52,950 bases of DNA, taken from contig NZ_PEBS01000043.1 of NCBI RefSeq assembly GCF_002869965.1, positions 1 through 52,950 of the forward strand, read 5' to 3'. The notes beneath the pieces were generated by a model, which did not search any database, was not told the origin of the DNA, and saw only the letters and a program-made list of their open reading frames with translations. Both the position numbers and the translations under genes were made by a program. Positions 7,774 to 14,252 of the stretch are shown here, one piece after another. This stretch comes from Janthinobacterium sp. ROICE36 (GTDB lineage Bacteria > Pseudomonadota > Gammaproteobacteria > Burkholderiales > Burkholderiaceae_D). The stretch's first letter is position 1. Each line of letters opens with the position of its first letter.

Positions 7774-8178
7774 TTATTGTTTCGGGGCTTGCTGGTTGGC
7801 GCGGTCGAGTTCTTCGCGCATGACGCGGATATTCTCGTTGATTTCATCGGCGGCGCTGGTGGCCTTGGCCGAGTTGGCCTTGCTTTGCGCCAGCTTGGCA
7901 TCGGCTTGCGCCTGGTCGGCCAGGTCGCGCGCCAGTTTGTAGTCGCGGTCTTTCAAGGCCTGGTTAGCCATGCGCATTTTTTCGCGGGCCGAACGCATTT
8001 CATCGGGTGCCAGGTCGGCGGCACCGGCGCTGGCGGCATTATCGACGGCGGCGCGCGACACGGCGACATCGGCCGTGGCTGGCGTTTTCAGGCTGGAACA
8101 GCCCGTCATCAGGACGACGGCGGTGGCACATGCGGCGAAAGCGGCCAGCGGGGAAATCTTGAAATCTCGGTTTGTCAT
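7774..8178 (-). CDS. DUF4398 lipoprotein
   Basis: This 134-aa protein starts at ATG 8178 behind AGGAGAAG. The signal peptide has lipobox MTGC (about Cys26). The mature part is a helical DUF4398 repeat ('AARAKMRMANQALKDRDYKLARDLADQAQADAKLAQSKANSAK' type) resembling a tetratricopeptide-like hairpin, then a charged helix. The longer reading frame to 8763 lacks coding character and a ribosome site. It is the first gene of an operon with the OmpA lipoprotein. Site 3 with a near-consensus TATAAC -10 lies upstream, predicting a 75-nt leader. Confidence 0.8.
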   Translation of the reverse strand: MTNRDFKISPLAAFAACATAVVLMTGCSSLKTPATADVAVSRAAVDNAASAGAADLAPDEMRSAREKMRMANQALKDRDYKLARDLADQAQADAKLAQSKANSAKATSAADEINENIRVMREELDRANQQAPKQ

Positions 8179-8286
8179 TTTTCTTCTCCTGGAGAATGTT
8201 AAGCGATAAGGTTCATACGTCGGTGCATCTGGAATCAGGAACGGCGTTTGATGTATAACGTTATAGGCTGCGGCTCCCCACATATC

Positions 8287-8302
8287 CGTTCGGTGCCGCA
8301 CA
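8287..8302 (-). promoter_or_regulatory. Crp/Fnr-type palindrome, site 3
   Basis: Read on the minus strand, TGTGCG-GCAC-CGAACG matches nine of ten defined positions. TATAAC (8265 down to 8260) begins 29.5 bp from the centre, predicting a start near 8253 for the DUF4398-OmpA operon. The divergent AsmA gene starts 147 bp away on the other side. Confidence 0.65.
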
Positions 8303-8448
8303 TAGGGTAAGAAATCGACAATACTTGCGTGGGCAAGGTGCGCCAGCGCACGCCTGCACCAGCAAAACCTGAAACCGACCCGGTTTGGTAGCGATTCCTG
8401 TAGCATCGTGCTTCTATCCAGAAAGAAACACTTCTTAGCCCACACCCT

Positions 8449-10497
8449 ATGCCACGTTTTATCTCCCTCTCGCACCGCCAGAAAATCGCCCTCGCCAGCG
8501 CCGCCGTGCTCGTCGCCCTGCCCGTCACGGCCGCCGTCGTCCTGCTCAATATGGACTGGAACCGCGCCAAGCCCTGGCTCAATGCACGCGCCAGCGAAGC
8601 GCTGGGCCGGCCCTTCGCCATTGCGGGCGACCTGTCGCTGACGTGGCAGCAGCCGCCGACTGCAGGACAACACAGCTGGCGCAGCTACCTGCCGTGGCCG
8701 CACTTGCAGGCGCAAGACGTGCGCCTGGGCAACCCAAGCGGCATGGTGGTAGCAGATGAGCAAGCGCCGCTGGCCAACGTGGGCCAGCTGGCGTTTTCAC
8801 TCAATCCCCTGGCGCTGCTGGACAAGAAAATCATCATCCCGCAATTGCGCTTCGACGCGCCGCAAGTACGCTTGCTACGCAACAAGGATGGCAAGAACAA
8901 CTGGACCTTCGAGAAGCAGGAGCAGCCGTCGCCGTGGCAGCTGGAACTGCAAAGCGTGGTCTTCAGCAAGGGCACCGTGACGCTGGACGATGACGTCACG
9001 CACACGGCGATGCGCGCCGATGTCGATACCATCGCGAACGATGCGCGCTACGGCATCGCCTGGAAGCTGTCGGGCACATACCGTGGCGAAAGCATCCAGG
9101 GCGGCGGCAAGGCGGGCGGCGTGCTGTCGCTGCAGCAGCAAGGCACGCCCTTCCCCATCCAGGCCGACATGCGCGCAAGCGGCAGCAGCGTGGCCATCGA
9201 AGGCACCCTGACGCGTCCGGCGGACCTGGCCGCGCTCGATGTGCGCCTGAAAATATCGGGGCCCAGCATGGCGCGCCTGTATCCATTGACGGGCGTGCTG
9301 CTGCCGGAAACGCCGCATTTCAGTACGGAAGGTCATTTGACGGGCACCCTGGCGCCGCGCGGCGGCGAATGGGTGTACGACCAGTTCAGCGGCAAGGTGG
9401 GTTCCAGTGACATCCGTGGCAAGCTGGCCTTTTCGGCCAGCACGCCGCGCAAGCGCCTGACGGGCGAAGTGCACTCGCGCCTATTGCAATTTTCCGACCT
9501 GGGTCCGCTGGTGGGCGCCGATTCCAGCGCCAGCAAGAAGGAACGGGGCGTGCCTTCGACGCAGCCGGACGGCCGCGTGCTGCCGGTGGAAACCTTCAAG
9601 ACGGAGCGCTGGACCAGCCTGGACGCCGACGTGCGCTACACGGCCGATAACATCACGCGCGACGCCGAGTTGCCGATCAGCAAGCTCGACACGCATGTAG
9701 TGCTGACGGACGGCGTGCTGTCCTTGACGCCGCTCAACTTCAATGTGGCGGGCGGTACCCTGACGTCGCAGATCAAGCTCGACGGCAGCGGCAAGGTCAT
9801 CGCCAACGGCATCGCCGCCGAACTCAAGGCCAGCGCCCGCCACCTGCATATCCAGCAACTGTTTCCCCGCCTGCCGGCCTTGCAGGCCAGCGTGGGCGAA
9901 ATCAATGGCGACGCTTCGCTGTCGGCCACGGGCAATTCTGTCGCCAGCCTGCTGGGCAGTTCGAACGGCGAAGTGCGCGCGCTGATCAACCGGGGCAGCA
10001 TCAGCAAGCTGCTGCTGGAAGAAATGGGCTTGAATATCGGTAGTGTCGTGCTGACCAAGCTGGTGGGTGACAAGCAGGTCAAACTGAACTGCATGGCCGC
10101 CGATTTCGTCGTCGCCAAAGGGCTGGTGCGCACGCGCCAGTTCATCGTCGATACGGACGATGCGGTGCTGCACGTCGACGGCACCGTGAACCTGGCCAAT
10201 GAGCAACTGGACCTGACCTTGCAGCCGGACAGCAAGGGGCTGCGCGTCTTTTCGCTGCGCTCGCCCCTGTATGTGCGGGGCACTTTCAGCAAGCCCGACG
10301 TCAGCGTCGACAAGGGGGTGCTGGCCCTGCGCGCCGGCGGCGCCCTGGCGCTGGCCGTGGTGGCGCCCGTCGCCGCCCTGCTGCCGCTGGTCAATACCGG
10401 CCCCGGCGAGGATAGTGAATGCGCAGCCCTGCTGGCCCAGGCGCGCGTCAAGCCGGTGGCGCCGAAACCGGGCAAGGCAGCGCGCAAAAGCCGGTGA
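8449..10497 (+). CDS. AsmA family protein
   Basis: This 682-aa protein has an N-terminal signal anchor (about 14-35, 'ALASAAVLVALPVTAAVVLLNMDWNRAKPWLN'). 'ARASEALGRPFAIAGDLSLTW' is the AsmA start motif, and a long beta-rich body ends in 'NLANEQLDLTLQPDSKGLRVFSLRSPLYVRGTFSKPDVSVD', the AsmA_2-type C-terminal domain. AsmA-like proteins are now viewed as bridge-like lipid transporters between inner and outer membrane. A further hydrophobic stretch near 625-650 is unusual. The gene is divergent from the DUF4398 operon. Confidence 0.9.
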   Translation: MPRFISLSHRQKIALASAAVLVALPVTAAVVLLNMDWNRAKPWLNARASEALGRPFAIAGDLSLTWQQPPTAGQHSWRSYLPWPHLQAQDVRLGNPSGMVVADEQAPLANVGQLAFSLNPLALLDKKIIIPQLRFDAPQVRLLRNKDGKNNWTFEKQEQPSPWQLELQSVVFSKGTVTLDDDVTHTAMRADVDTIANDARYGIAWKLSGTYRGESIQGGGKAGGVLSLQQQGTPFPIQADMRASGSSVAIEGTLTRPADLAALDVRLKISGPSMARLYPLTGVLLPETPHFSTEGHLTGTLAPRGGEWVYDQFSGKVGSSDIRGKLAFSASTPRKRLTGEVHSRLLQFSDLGPLVGADSSASKKERGVPSTQPDGRVLPVETFKTERWTSLDADVRYTADNITRDAELPISKLDTHVVLTDGVLSLTPLNFNVAGGTLTSQIKLDGSGKVIANGIAAELKASARHLHIQQLFPRLPALQASVGEINGDASLSATGNSVASLLGSSNGEVRALINRGSISKLLLEEMGLNIGSVVLTKLVGDKQVKLNCMAADFVVAKGLVRTRQFIVDTDDAVLHVDGTVNLANEQLDLTLQPDSKGLRVFSLRSPLYVRGTFSKPDVSVDKGVLALRAGGALALAVVAPVAALLPLVNTGPGEDSECAALLAQARVKPVAPKPGKAARKSR

Positions 10498-10539
10498 TGG
10501 GCACGGCAACTTGGGGCAATTACAATTGTTACACCCCTA

Positions 10540-10555
10540 TGTGCGTTGCCGAACA
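10540..10555 (+). promoter_or_regulatory. Crp/Fnr-type palindrome, site 4 (perfect match)
   Basis: TGTGCG-TTGC-CGAACA matches all ten defined positions. TATTCT at 10577-10582 begins 29.5 bp from the centre and predicts a start near 10589 for the OsmB-like gene at 10680. Confidence 0.65.
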
Positions 10556-10679
10556 GACCCTGCCTTGTCACAATCCTATTCTGTGGTCGTGCCTGAAACA
10601 CCCAAGACGTGGCGACACGACATTCCACCGGCCCCTACCAAGCCGGCGCCACGAGGTCCGAATTCATAGGAGAACTATC

Positions 10680-10898
10680 ATGCAAATCATTAAAAAAATC
10701 GCCGCTACCACTTCCGTTGCCGCTCTGCTGCTGAGCTTGACTGCTTGCGCCAACATGTCGGGCCAGGATAAAAACACGGCCATCGGCGCCGGTGTCGGCG
10801 CCGTTGCCGGCTCCGTGCTGACGGGCGGCAGCGCCGTCGGCGCAGTCGGTGGCGCCGCCGTCGGCGGCGTGATCGGCAACCAGGTCAAGCCGAAGTAA
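10680..10898 (+). CDS. OsmB-like glycine-zipper lipoprotein (72 aa)
   Basis: This small lipoprotein follows AGGAGAA. Its lipobox is LTAC (about Cys23). The mature part is 'ANMSGQDKNTAIGAGVGAVAG...AVGGAAVGGVIGNQVKPK', a two-helix glycine zipper with almost nothing else. Size and sequence style match OsmB, the osmotically inducible outer-membrane lipoprotein of enterobacteria, but orthology is not proven. Site 4 sits upstream at the class II position, and a strong terminator follows, so it is a single-gene unit. Confidence 0.85.
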   Translation: MQIIKKIAATTSVAALLLSLTACANMSGQDKNTAIGAGVGAVAGSVLTGGSAVGAVGGAAVGGVIGNQVKPK

Positions 10899-10907
10899 TC
10901 GCTGCGC

Positions 10908-10949
10908 AAAAAAGCGGGGTGGGTGCCCAGGCGCCCGCCCCGCTTTTTT
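10908..10949. terminator. Bidirectional terminator after OsmB-like gene
   Basis: AAAAAAGCGGGG (10908-10919) pairs with the CCCCGCTTTTTT that ends at 10949. The A run upstream and T run downstream allow use from both strands, which suits the converging Crp/Fnr gene. Confidence 0.85.
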
Positions 10950-10976
10950 GCGTCCACGGCACAAGGAGGAGGGAAA

Positions 10977-11753
10977 TCAGACGAAGACGTTGGCCATGCC
11001 GGTGGTGCCGCTATCCTTGACCAGCGCATAGCAGCGGCAGGAGACGGCTTCCAGGCCGGCGGAATCGAGGATTTCGATATTGCCGCGGCTGTAGGTGATC
11101 AGTTTTTGCTGTTGCAGCGCGCTCGCTGCCTTGGTCACGCCGACCCGCCGCACCCCCAGGGTATGGGCGAGGAATTCATGCGTCAGGTGAAATTTTTCCG
11201 ACTGCAGGCGGTCGCGCGTGATCAGTAGCGAACGGGCCAGGCGTGCCTCGAGCACGTGGAAGCGGCTGCACACGGCAATCTGGATGGCTTGCGCCAGCAA
11301 GGTGTCCGTGTAGCGGTACAGCAAACGCTGCAGGGAATCGAGCTGGGCGAACTCGGCGCAGAACTCGGCCCGCCCGATGCGGCTGGCCGTACCGGAACGT
11401 TGCACCACGGCACGCACTTGCGCCAGCTCATGGCCCAGCGCGACGGAAGCGCCCAGCACGCCTTCGCGGCCGACAGAACCGACTTCCAGCGTCATCCGTC
11501 CTTCCGCCACGGCCAGCAGCGAGATCAGGCAGTCGCGGGGGAAGTAGATGTAGCCGATGGGCTGGCAAGGTTCGTACAGTACCTCGCCCACCTCGACCGT
11601 GACGCTATCGAACAGCGCCGTCAAGTGCCGCAAGTCGTGCTCGGGCAAGCTGGCCAGCAAGCGGTTGCCGGCGTCAAACGCGCCCGCAGGCGTGCCCAGG
11701 CCGGATCGGCCTGCGTCGCGGGACAGGGTCATGCTGGCATTCGTTGGTGGCAT
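10977..11753 (-). CDS. Crp/Fnr family transcriptional regulator with altered recognition helix
   Basis: This 258-aa protein has a cyclic-nucleotide-binding-like beta roll (about 35-150, 'GEVLYEPCQPIGYIYFPRDCLISLL'), a dimer helix and a winged helix-turn-helix (about 190-225). There is no N-terminal Cys cluster, so it is not an Fnr Fe-S sensor. The phosphate-binding loop of CRP is not evident, so cAMP binding is doubtful. In the recognition helix, aligned with CRP, Arg203 equals Arg180, but Val204 replaces Glu181 and Lys208 replaces Arg185. The gene starts behind AAAGGA. Site 5 and TAGGCT (11802-11797) lie upstream at -41.5, suggesting autoregulation. I infer it controls the local TGTnCG palindromes. 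Confidence 0.85.
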   Translation of the reverse strand: MPPTNASMTLSRDAGRSGLGTPAGAFDAGNRLLASLPEHDLRHLTALFDSVTVEVGEVLYEPCQPIGYIYFPRDCLISLLAVAEGRMTLEVGSVGREGVLGASVALGHELAQVRAVVQRSGTASRIGRAEFCAEFAQLDSLQRLLYRYTDTLLAQAIQIAVCSRFHVLEARLARSLLITRDRLQSEKFHLTHEFLAHTLGVRRVGVTKAASALQQQKLITYSRGNIEILDSAGLEAVSCRCYALVKDSGTTGMANVFV

Positions 11754-11823
11754 TGCTTTTCCTTTGTGTCGTTACAACTCGACATAATTTTTACTTAGCC
11801 TACGGTGCAGTACCGCCCCTGTA

Positions 11824-11839
11824 TGTACGGTGACGCACG
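11824..11839. promoter_or_regulatory. Crp/Fnr-type palindrome, site 5, between divergent genes
   Basis: TGTACG-GTGA-CGCACG matches nine of ten defined positions. On the minus strand TAGGCT (11802-11797) begins 29.5 bp from its centre, toward the regulator gene. On the plus strand CACACT (11861-11866) does the same toward the glycine-zipper gene. Confidence 0.6.
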
Positions 11840-11929
11840 GAAGCACGGCACGCGGCACAGCACACTGACTGCATGCACGGATAACACGCACTACCCATTT
11901 CATTATTTAAAAACACCAAGGAGCTTTCC

Positions 11930-12592
11930 ATGACCACCACCAAATCCCTCCATCCGCTGGTGCTTGCCGCCGCCGTCGCCGTCCTGCTGTTCTGCGGCGT
12001 GGGCACGGCGGCCCTGATGGGCTGGCTGCCCTCGTCCCAGAGCGATGCCCAGCCACTGGCGGCCAGCACCTCGGCCGAACAGCTGGCCAGCCTGCAGGCG
12101 AACCAGCCGCAAGCGAACTTGCAGCCCGCCGGCGCGCAAGCGCTGGCTGCCTTGCCGCCGCAGCAACAGCCACAGCAGCCTCAACAGCAACCCGTGCGCC
12201 AGCCCCAACAGCAACCACAGCAGCAATACGCGGCAGCCGCCCCGGCGCCGCAGGTGTGCAGCAATTGCGGCGTGATCGAAGCCATCCATGAAGTCAATAC
12301 GCGCGCCGAAGGCAGCGGCGTGGGTGCGGCCGGCGGCGCCGTCGTTGGCGGCTTGCTGGGCAACCAGGTCGGCGGCGGCCACGGCAAGCAACTGGCTACC
12401 GTGCTGGGCGCCGTTGGCGGCGCCGTGGCCGGCAACCAGATCGAAGGCAGCGTGCGCGCCACGCGAAGCTACAACATCGTCGTGCGCCTCGACAACGGCA
12501 AGACGCGCACCGTGCACCAGAGCGCAGCGCCGAACTGGCGCCAGGGCGACCGCGTGCGCATCGTCAACGGCGGCTTGCGCGCCTTGGGCTAA
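11930..12592 (+). CDS. Glycine-zipper 2TM protein with Gln/Pro-rich linker
   Basis: This 220-aa protein starts behind AAGGAG. An N-terminal anchor (about 10-32) is followed by an Ala/Gln/Pro-rich linker (about 60-110, many PQQQ units). A Cys pair 'CSNCGVIEAIHEVNTRAEGSG' precedes a glycine zipper (about 130-165), and the C-terminal domain is 'YNIVVRLDNGKTRTVHQSAAPNWRQGDRVRIVNGGL'. The last two parts repeat the plan of the lipoprotein at 2701-3147. There is no lipobox; the linker may span the periplasm from the inner membrane. It is divergent from the Crp/Fnr gene and shares site 5. Confidence 0.85.
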   Translation: MTTTKSLHPLVLAAAVAVLLFCGVGTAALMGWLPSSQSDAQPLAASTSAEQLASLQANQPQANLQPAGAQALAALPPQQQPQQPQQQPVRQPQQQPQQQYAAAAPAPQVCSNCGVIEAIHEVNTRAEGSGVGAAGGAVVGGLLGNQVGGGHGKQLATVLGAVGGAVAGNQIEGSVRATRSYNIVVRLDNGKTRTVHQSAAPNWRQGDRVRIVNGGLRALG

Positions 12593-12639
12593 GCGACCTG
12601 CGGCGGCGCCGCTGCCGCGATTCCTTGCAAATTAACCAC

Positions 12640-12669
12640 ACGCCCGGCCTGTCCGGGCGTTTTCTTTTT
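12640..12669 (+). terminator. Terminator after the glycine-zipper gene
   Basis: ACGCCCGG (12640-12647) and CCGGGCGT (12653-12660) form an 8-bp stem followed by TTTTCTTTTT. It isolates the gene from the next site and gene. Confidence 0.85.
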
Positions 12670-12674
12670 AGCAA

Positions 12675-12690
12675 TGTTCGTTGGCGAACA
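12675..12690 (+). promoter_or_regulatory. Crp/Fnr-type palindrome, site 6 (perfect)
   Basis: TGTTCG-TTGG-CGAACA is a perfect inverted repeat matching all ten defined positions. GATGAT at 12712-12717 begins 29.5 bp from the centre, predicting a start near 12724, 34 nt before the next gene. Confidence 0.65.
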
Positions 12691-12757
12691 GATGAGTTTG
12701 CCGTCCCGCGAGATGATGCACTCAGGAAAGCTCAACGGATGTCTTCAAGGAGATGCG

Positions 12758-13003
12758 ATGAAATACGACAAGACAGGCGGCAACAAAATCTGGCTCGGCT
12801 TTATCGGCGGCGGCATCCTGGCCACCGCGCTGGGCTTCTGCGCGCTGGACCTGGCGCCATTGCAAGCGAGCGCGCCCGTGTTCGGCGTCATGCTGCTGCT
12901 GACGGGTGGCATGGTCAGTTGCCTGGCGGGCGCCGTCGGCATGACCGGTATGCTGACCTGGGTACCGGGCATGGCAAATGAACACGCTGACCGGGCCCAA
13001 TAG
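12758..13003 (+). CDS. Small two-helix membrane protein, unknown function
   Basis: This 81-aa protein is read from ATG 12758 behind AAGGAG. A short basic start (MKYDKTGGNK) leads into two hydrophobic helices (about 11-34 and 39-68) separated by a short polar turn, then a charged tail. I do not recognise a family. It stands alone between a terminator and the next promoter, with site 6 upstream, which supports it as a real stress-type gene rather than a chance frame. Confidence 0.65.
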   Translation: MKYDKTGGNKIWLGFIGGGILATALGFCALDLAPLQASAPVFGVMLLLTGGMVSCLAGAVGMTGMLTWVPGMANEHADRAQ

Positions 13004-13013
13004 TTGATCCTTG

Positions 13014-13029
13014 TGTACGACAGCGTACA
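13014..13029 (+). promoter_or_regulatory. Crp/Fnr-type palindrome, site 7 (perfect)
   Basis: TGTACG-ACAG-CGTACA is a perfect inverted repeat. A weak GACACT (13051-13056) begins 29.5 bp from its centre. The resulting leader to the gene at 13188 would be long, about 125 nt, and no convincing gene lies in it. Confidence 0.6.
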
Positions 13030-13187
13030 GAACGCAAGGGAAACAAAGTAGACACTAAGTCATGGCATCAGCGTTCAGCGACCCAGTCGCCGCGCAATGA
13101 CAAAAACCGATGACAGCGCCAGACGCCAACGCCTCGCAAGGCCACGGCAGTCGCCGTCATCCACACATTACTCTCGGAGGACATATC

Positions 13188-13334
13188 ATGCTGTATACAA
13201 TCGCCGTCGTACTCATTATTCTTTGGCTGCTGGGCCTGGTAACTTCTTATACCATTGGCGGCTTCATCCACATTCTGCTGGTAGTCGCCGTCATCATGAT
13301 CCTGCTGCGCCTGATCAGCGGGCGCGGTTTATAG
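13188..13334 (+). CDS. lmo0937-type mini membrane protein (48 aa)
   Basis: This 48-residue protein starts behind CGGAGGA: MLYTIAVVLIILWLLGLVTS, then 'YTIGGFIHILLVVAVIMILLRLISGRGL'. Two helices with a 'GGFIHILLVVAV' second segment are the signature of the lmo0937 family, very widespread and induced by general stress in several bacteria; its function is unknown. It resembles the DUF3309 protein at 3215 in size and plan. Site 7 lies upstream and a strong hairpin terminator follows. Confidence 0.8.
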   Translation: MLYTIAVVLIILWLLGLVTSYTIGGFIHILLVVAVIMILLRLISGRGL

Positions 13335-13358
13335 CCCAGGCCGTTAGCCTGGCCTGAC

Positions 13359-13394
13359 AAGAGCGGCGCGCGTGCAAACGAGCGCCGCTCTTTT
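13359..13394 (+). terminator. Terminator after lmo0937-type gene
   Basis: AAGAGCGGCGC and GCGCCGCTCTT form an 11-bp stem and are followed by TTTT. A smaller hairpin (CCAGGC/GCCTGG) precedes it. Confidence 0.88.
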
Positions 13395-13500
13395 GCCGCT
13401 TTTAGCGACAGTGGGCACGCACTGGCAAGCAACTGCATTTTGCAGTAACGTGTACAGGTAGTCCTGGGTATGTCCCAATAACAAAACAAGGAGAAAATCC

Positions 13501-14184
13501 ATGAAAGAAACATTCAAAATCGGCGCTGGCGCCAAATCCCTGATCGGCATGTTGGTCCTCGCGTTGGCCGCCACTGGCTGCGCGGACATGTCCTCGACGC
13601 AGCGTGGCACGGCCACGGGCGCCGGCATCGGCGCAGGCCTGGGCGCCTTGATCGGCGGCACCACCGGTGGCGGCAGCGGCGGCCGCACGGCCGGGGGCGC
13701 TCTGCTGGGCGCGGCAGCGGGCGCCGTGGTCGGCAATATCTGGTCGAACCGCATGGAAAATCAGAAGCGCGCGATGGAACAAGCGACACAGGGTACCGGT
13801 GTGCAAGTGACGCAAACGGCCGATAACCGCCTGAAAATGGAAATCCCCAGCGATATTTCCTTCGACACCAACCGCGCCGACATCAAGGGCAACTTCCGCC
13901 CGATTCTCGACCGCTTTGCCGCCACCCTGAATGAAAATCCGAACACCACGGTCAGCATCATCGGCCACACGGACAGCACGGGCAGCGCTTCCATCAATGA
14001 ACCGCTGTCGGTGGAACGCGCGGCCCACACGCGCGACTACCTGTCCATGCGCGGGGTCTCGCCGACGCGCGTCGTCACGGAAGGCCGCGGCGCCCGCGAG
14101 CCGATCGCCTCGAACGCGGATGCCTCGGGACGCGCACGCAACCGCCGCGTGGAAATTTATGTAGCCGAAATGGCGCCACGCTAA
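13501..14184 (+). CDS. OmpA-family lipoprotein with glycine zipper (YiaD-like)
   Basis: This 227-aa lipoprotein starts behind CAAGGAG. Its lipobox is ATGC (about Cys28). A glycine zipper follows (about 38-82, 'GAGIGAGLGALIGGTTGGG...GALLGAAAGAVVGN'), then a C-terminal OmpA domain (about 115-222) with 'SIIGHTDSTGSASINEPLSVERA' and 'NRRVEIYV'. It matches YiaD/Pal-type proteins that hold the outer membrane to peptidoglycan. Upstream is an inverted repeat ACTGCA-TTT-TGCAGT (13432-13446) but only a weak version of the TGTnCG palindrome. Confidence 0.9.
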   Translation: MKETFKIGAGAKSLIGMLVLALAATGCADMSSTQRGTATGAGIGAGLGALIGGTTGGGSGGRTAGGALLGAAAGAVVGNIWSNRMENQKRAMEQATQGTGVQVTQTADNRLKMEIPSDISFDTNRADIKGNFRPILDRFAATLNENPNTTVSIIGHTDSTGSASINEPLSVERAAHTRDYLSMRGVSPTRVVTEGRGAREPIASNADASGRARNRRVEIYVAEMAPR

Positions 14185-14198
14185 GTTGACACATCAAT

Positions 14199-14237
14199 AA
14201 AAAAACCCGCTGGCAATGTCATTGCCAGCGGGGTTTT
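14199..14237. terminator. Strong bidirectional terminator between OmpA lipoprotein and M16 gene
   Basis: CCCGCTGGCAAT and ATTGCCAGCGGG form a long stem with an A run before and a T run after. It serves the two converging genes. Confidence 0.9.
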
Positions 14238-14252
14238 TTCATCCAAAACAGC

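Noticed and set aside
8179..8763. Long N-terminal extension of the DUF4398 lipoprotein frame
   Set aside because: The extension overlaps the opposite-strand AsmA start and the site-3 promoter. It lacks a ribosome site and is not protein-like, while ATG 8178 gives a perfect lipoprotein signal.
13441..13456. TGCAGT-AACG-TGTACA before the OmpA lipoprotein as a regulon site
   Set aside because: Only six of ten positions match. It overlaps a different, better inverted repeat (ACTGCA-TTT-TGCAGT).
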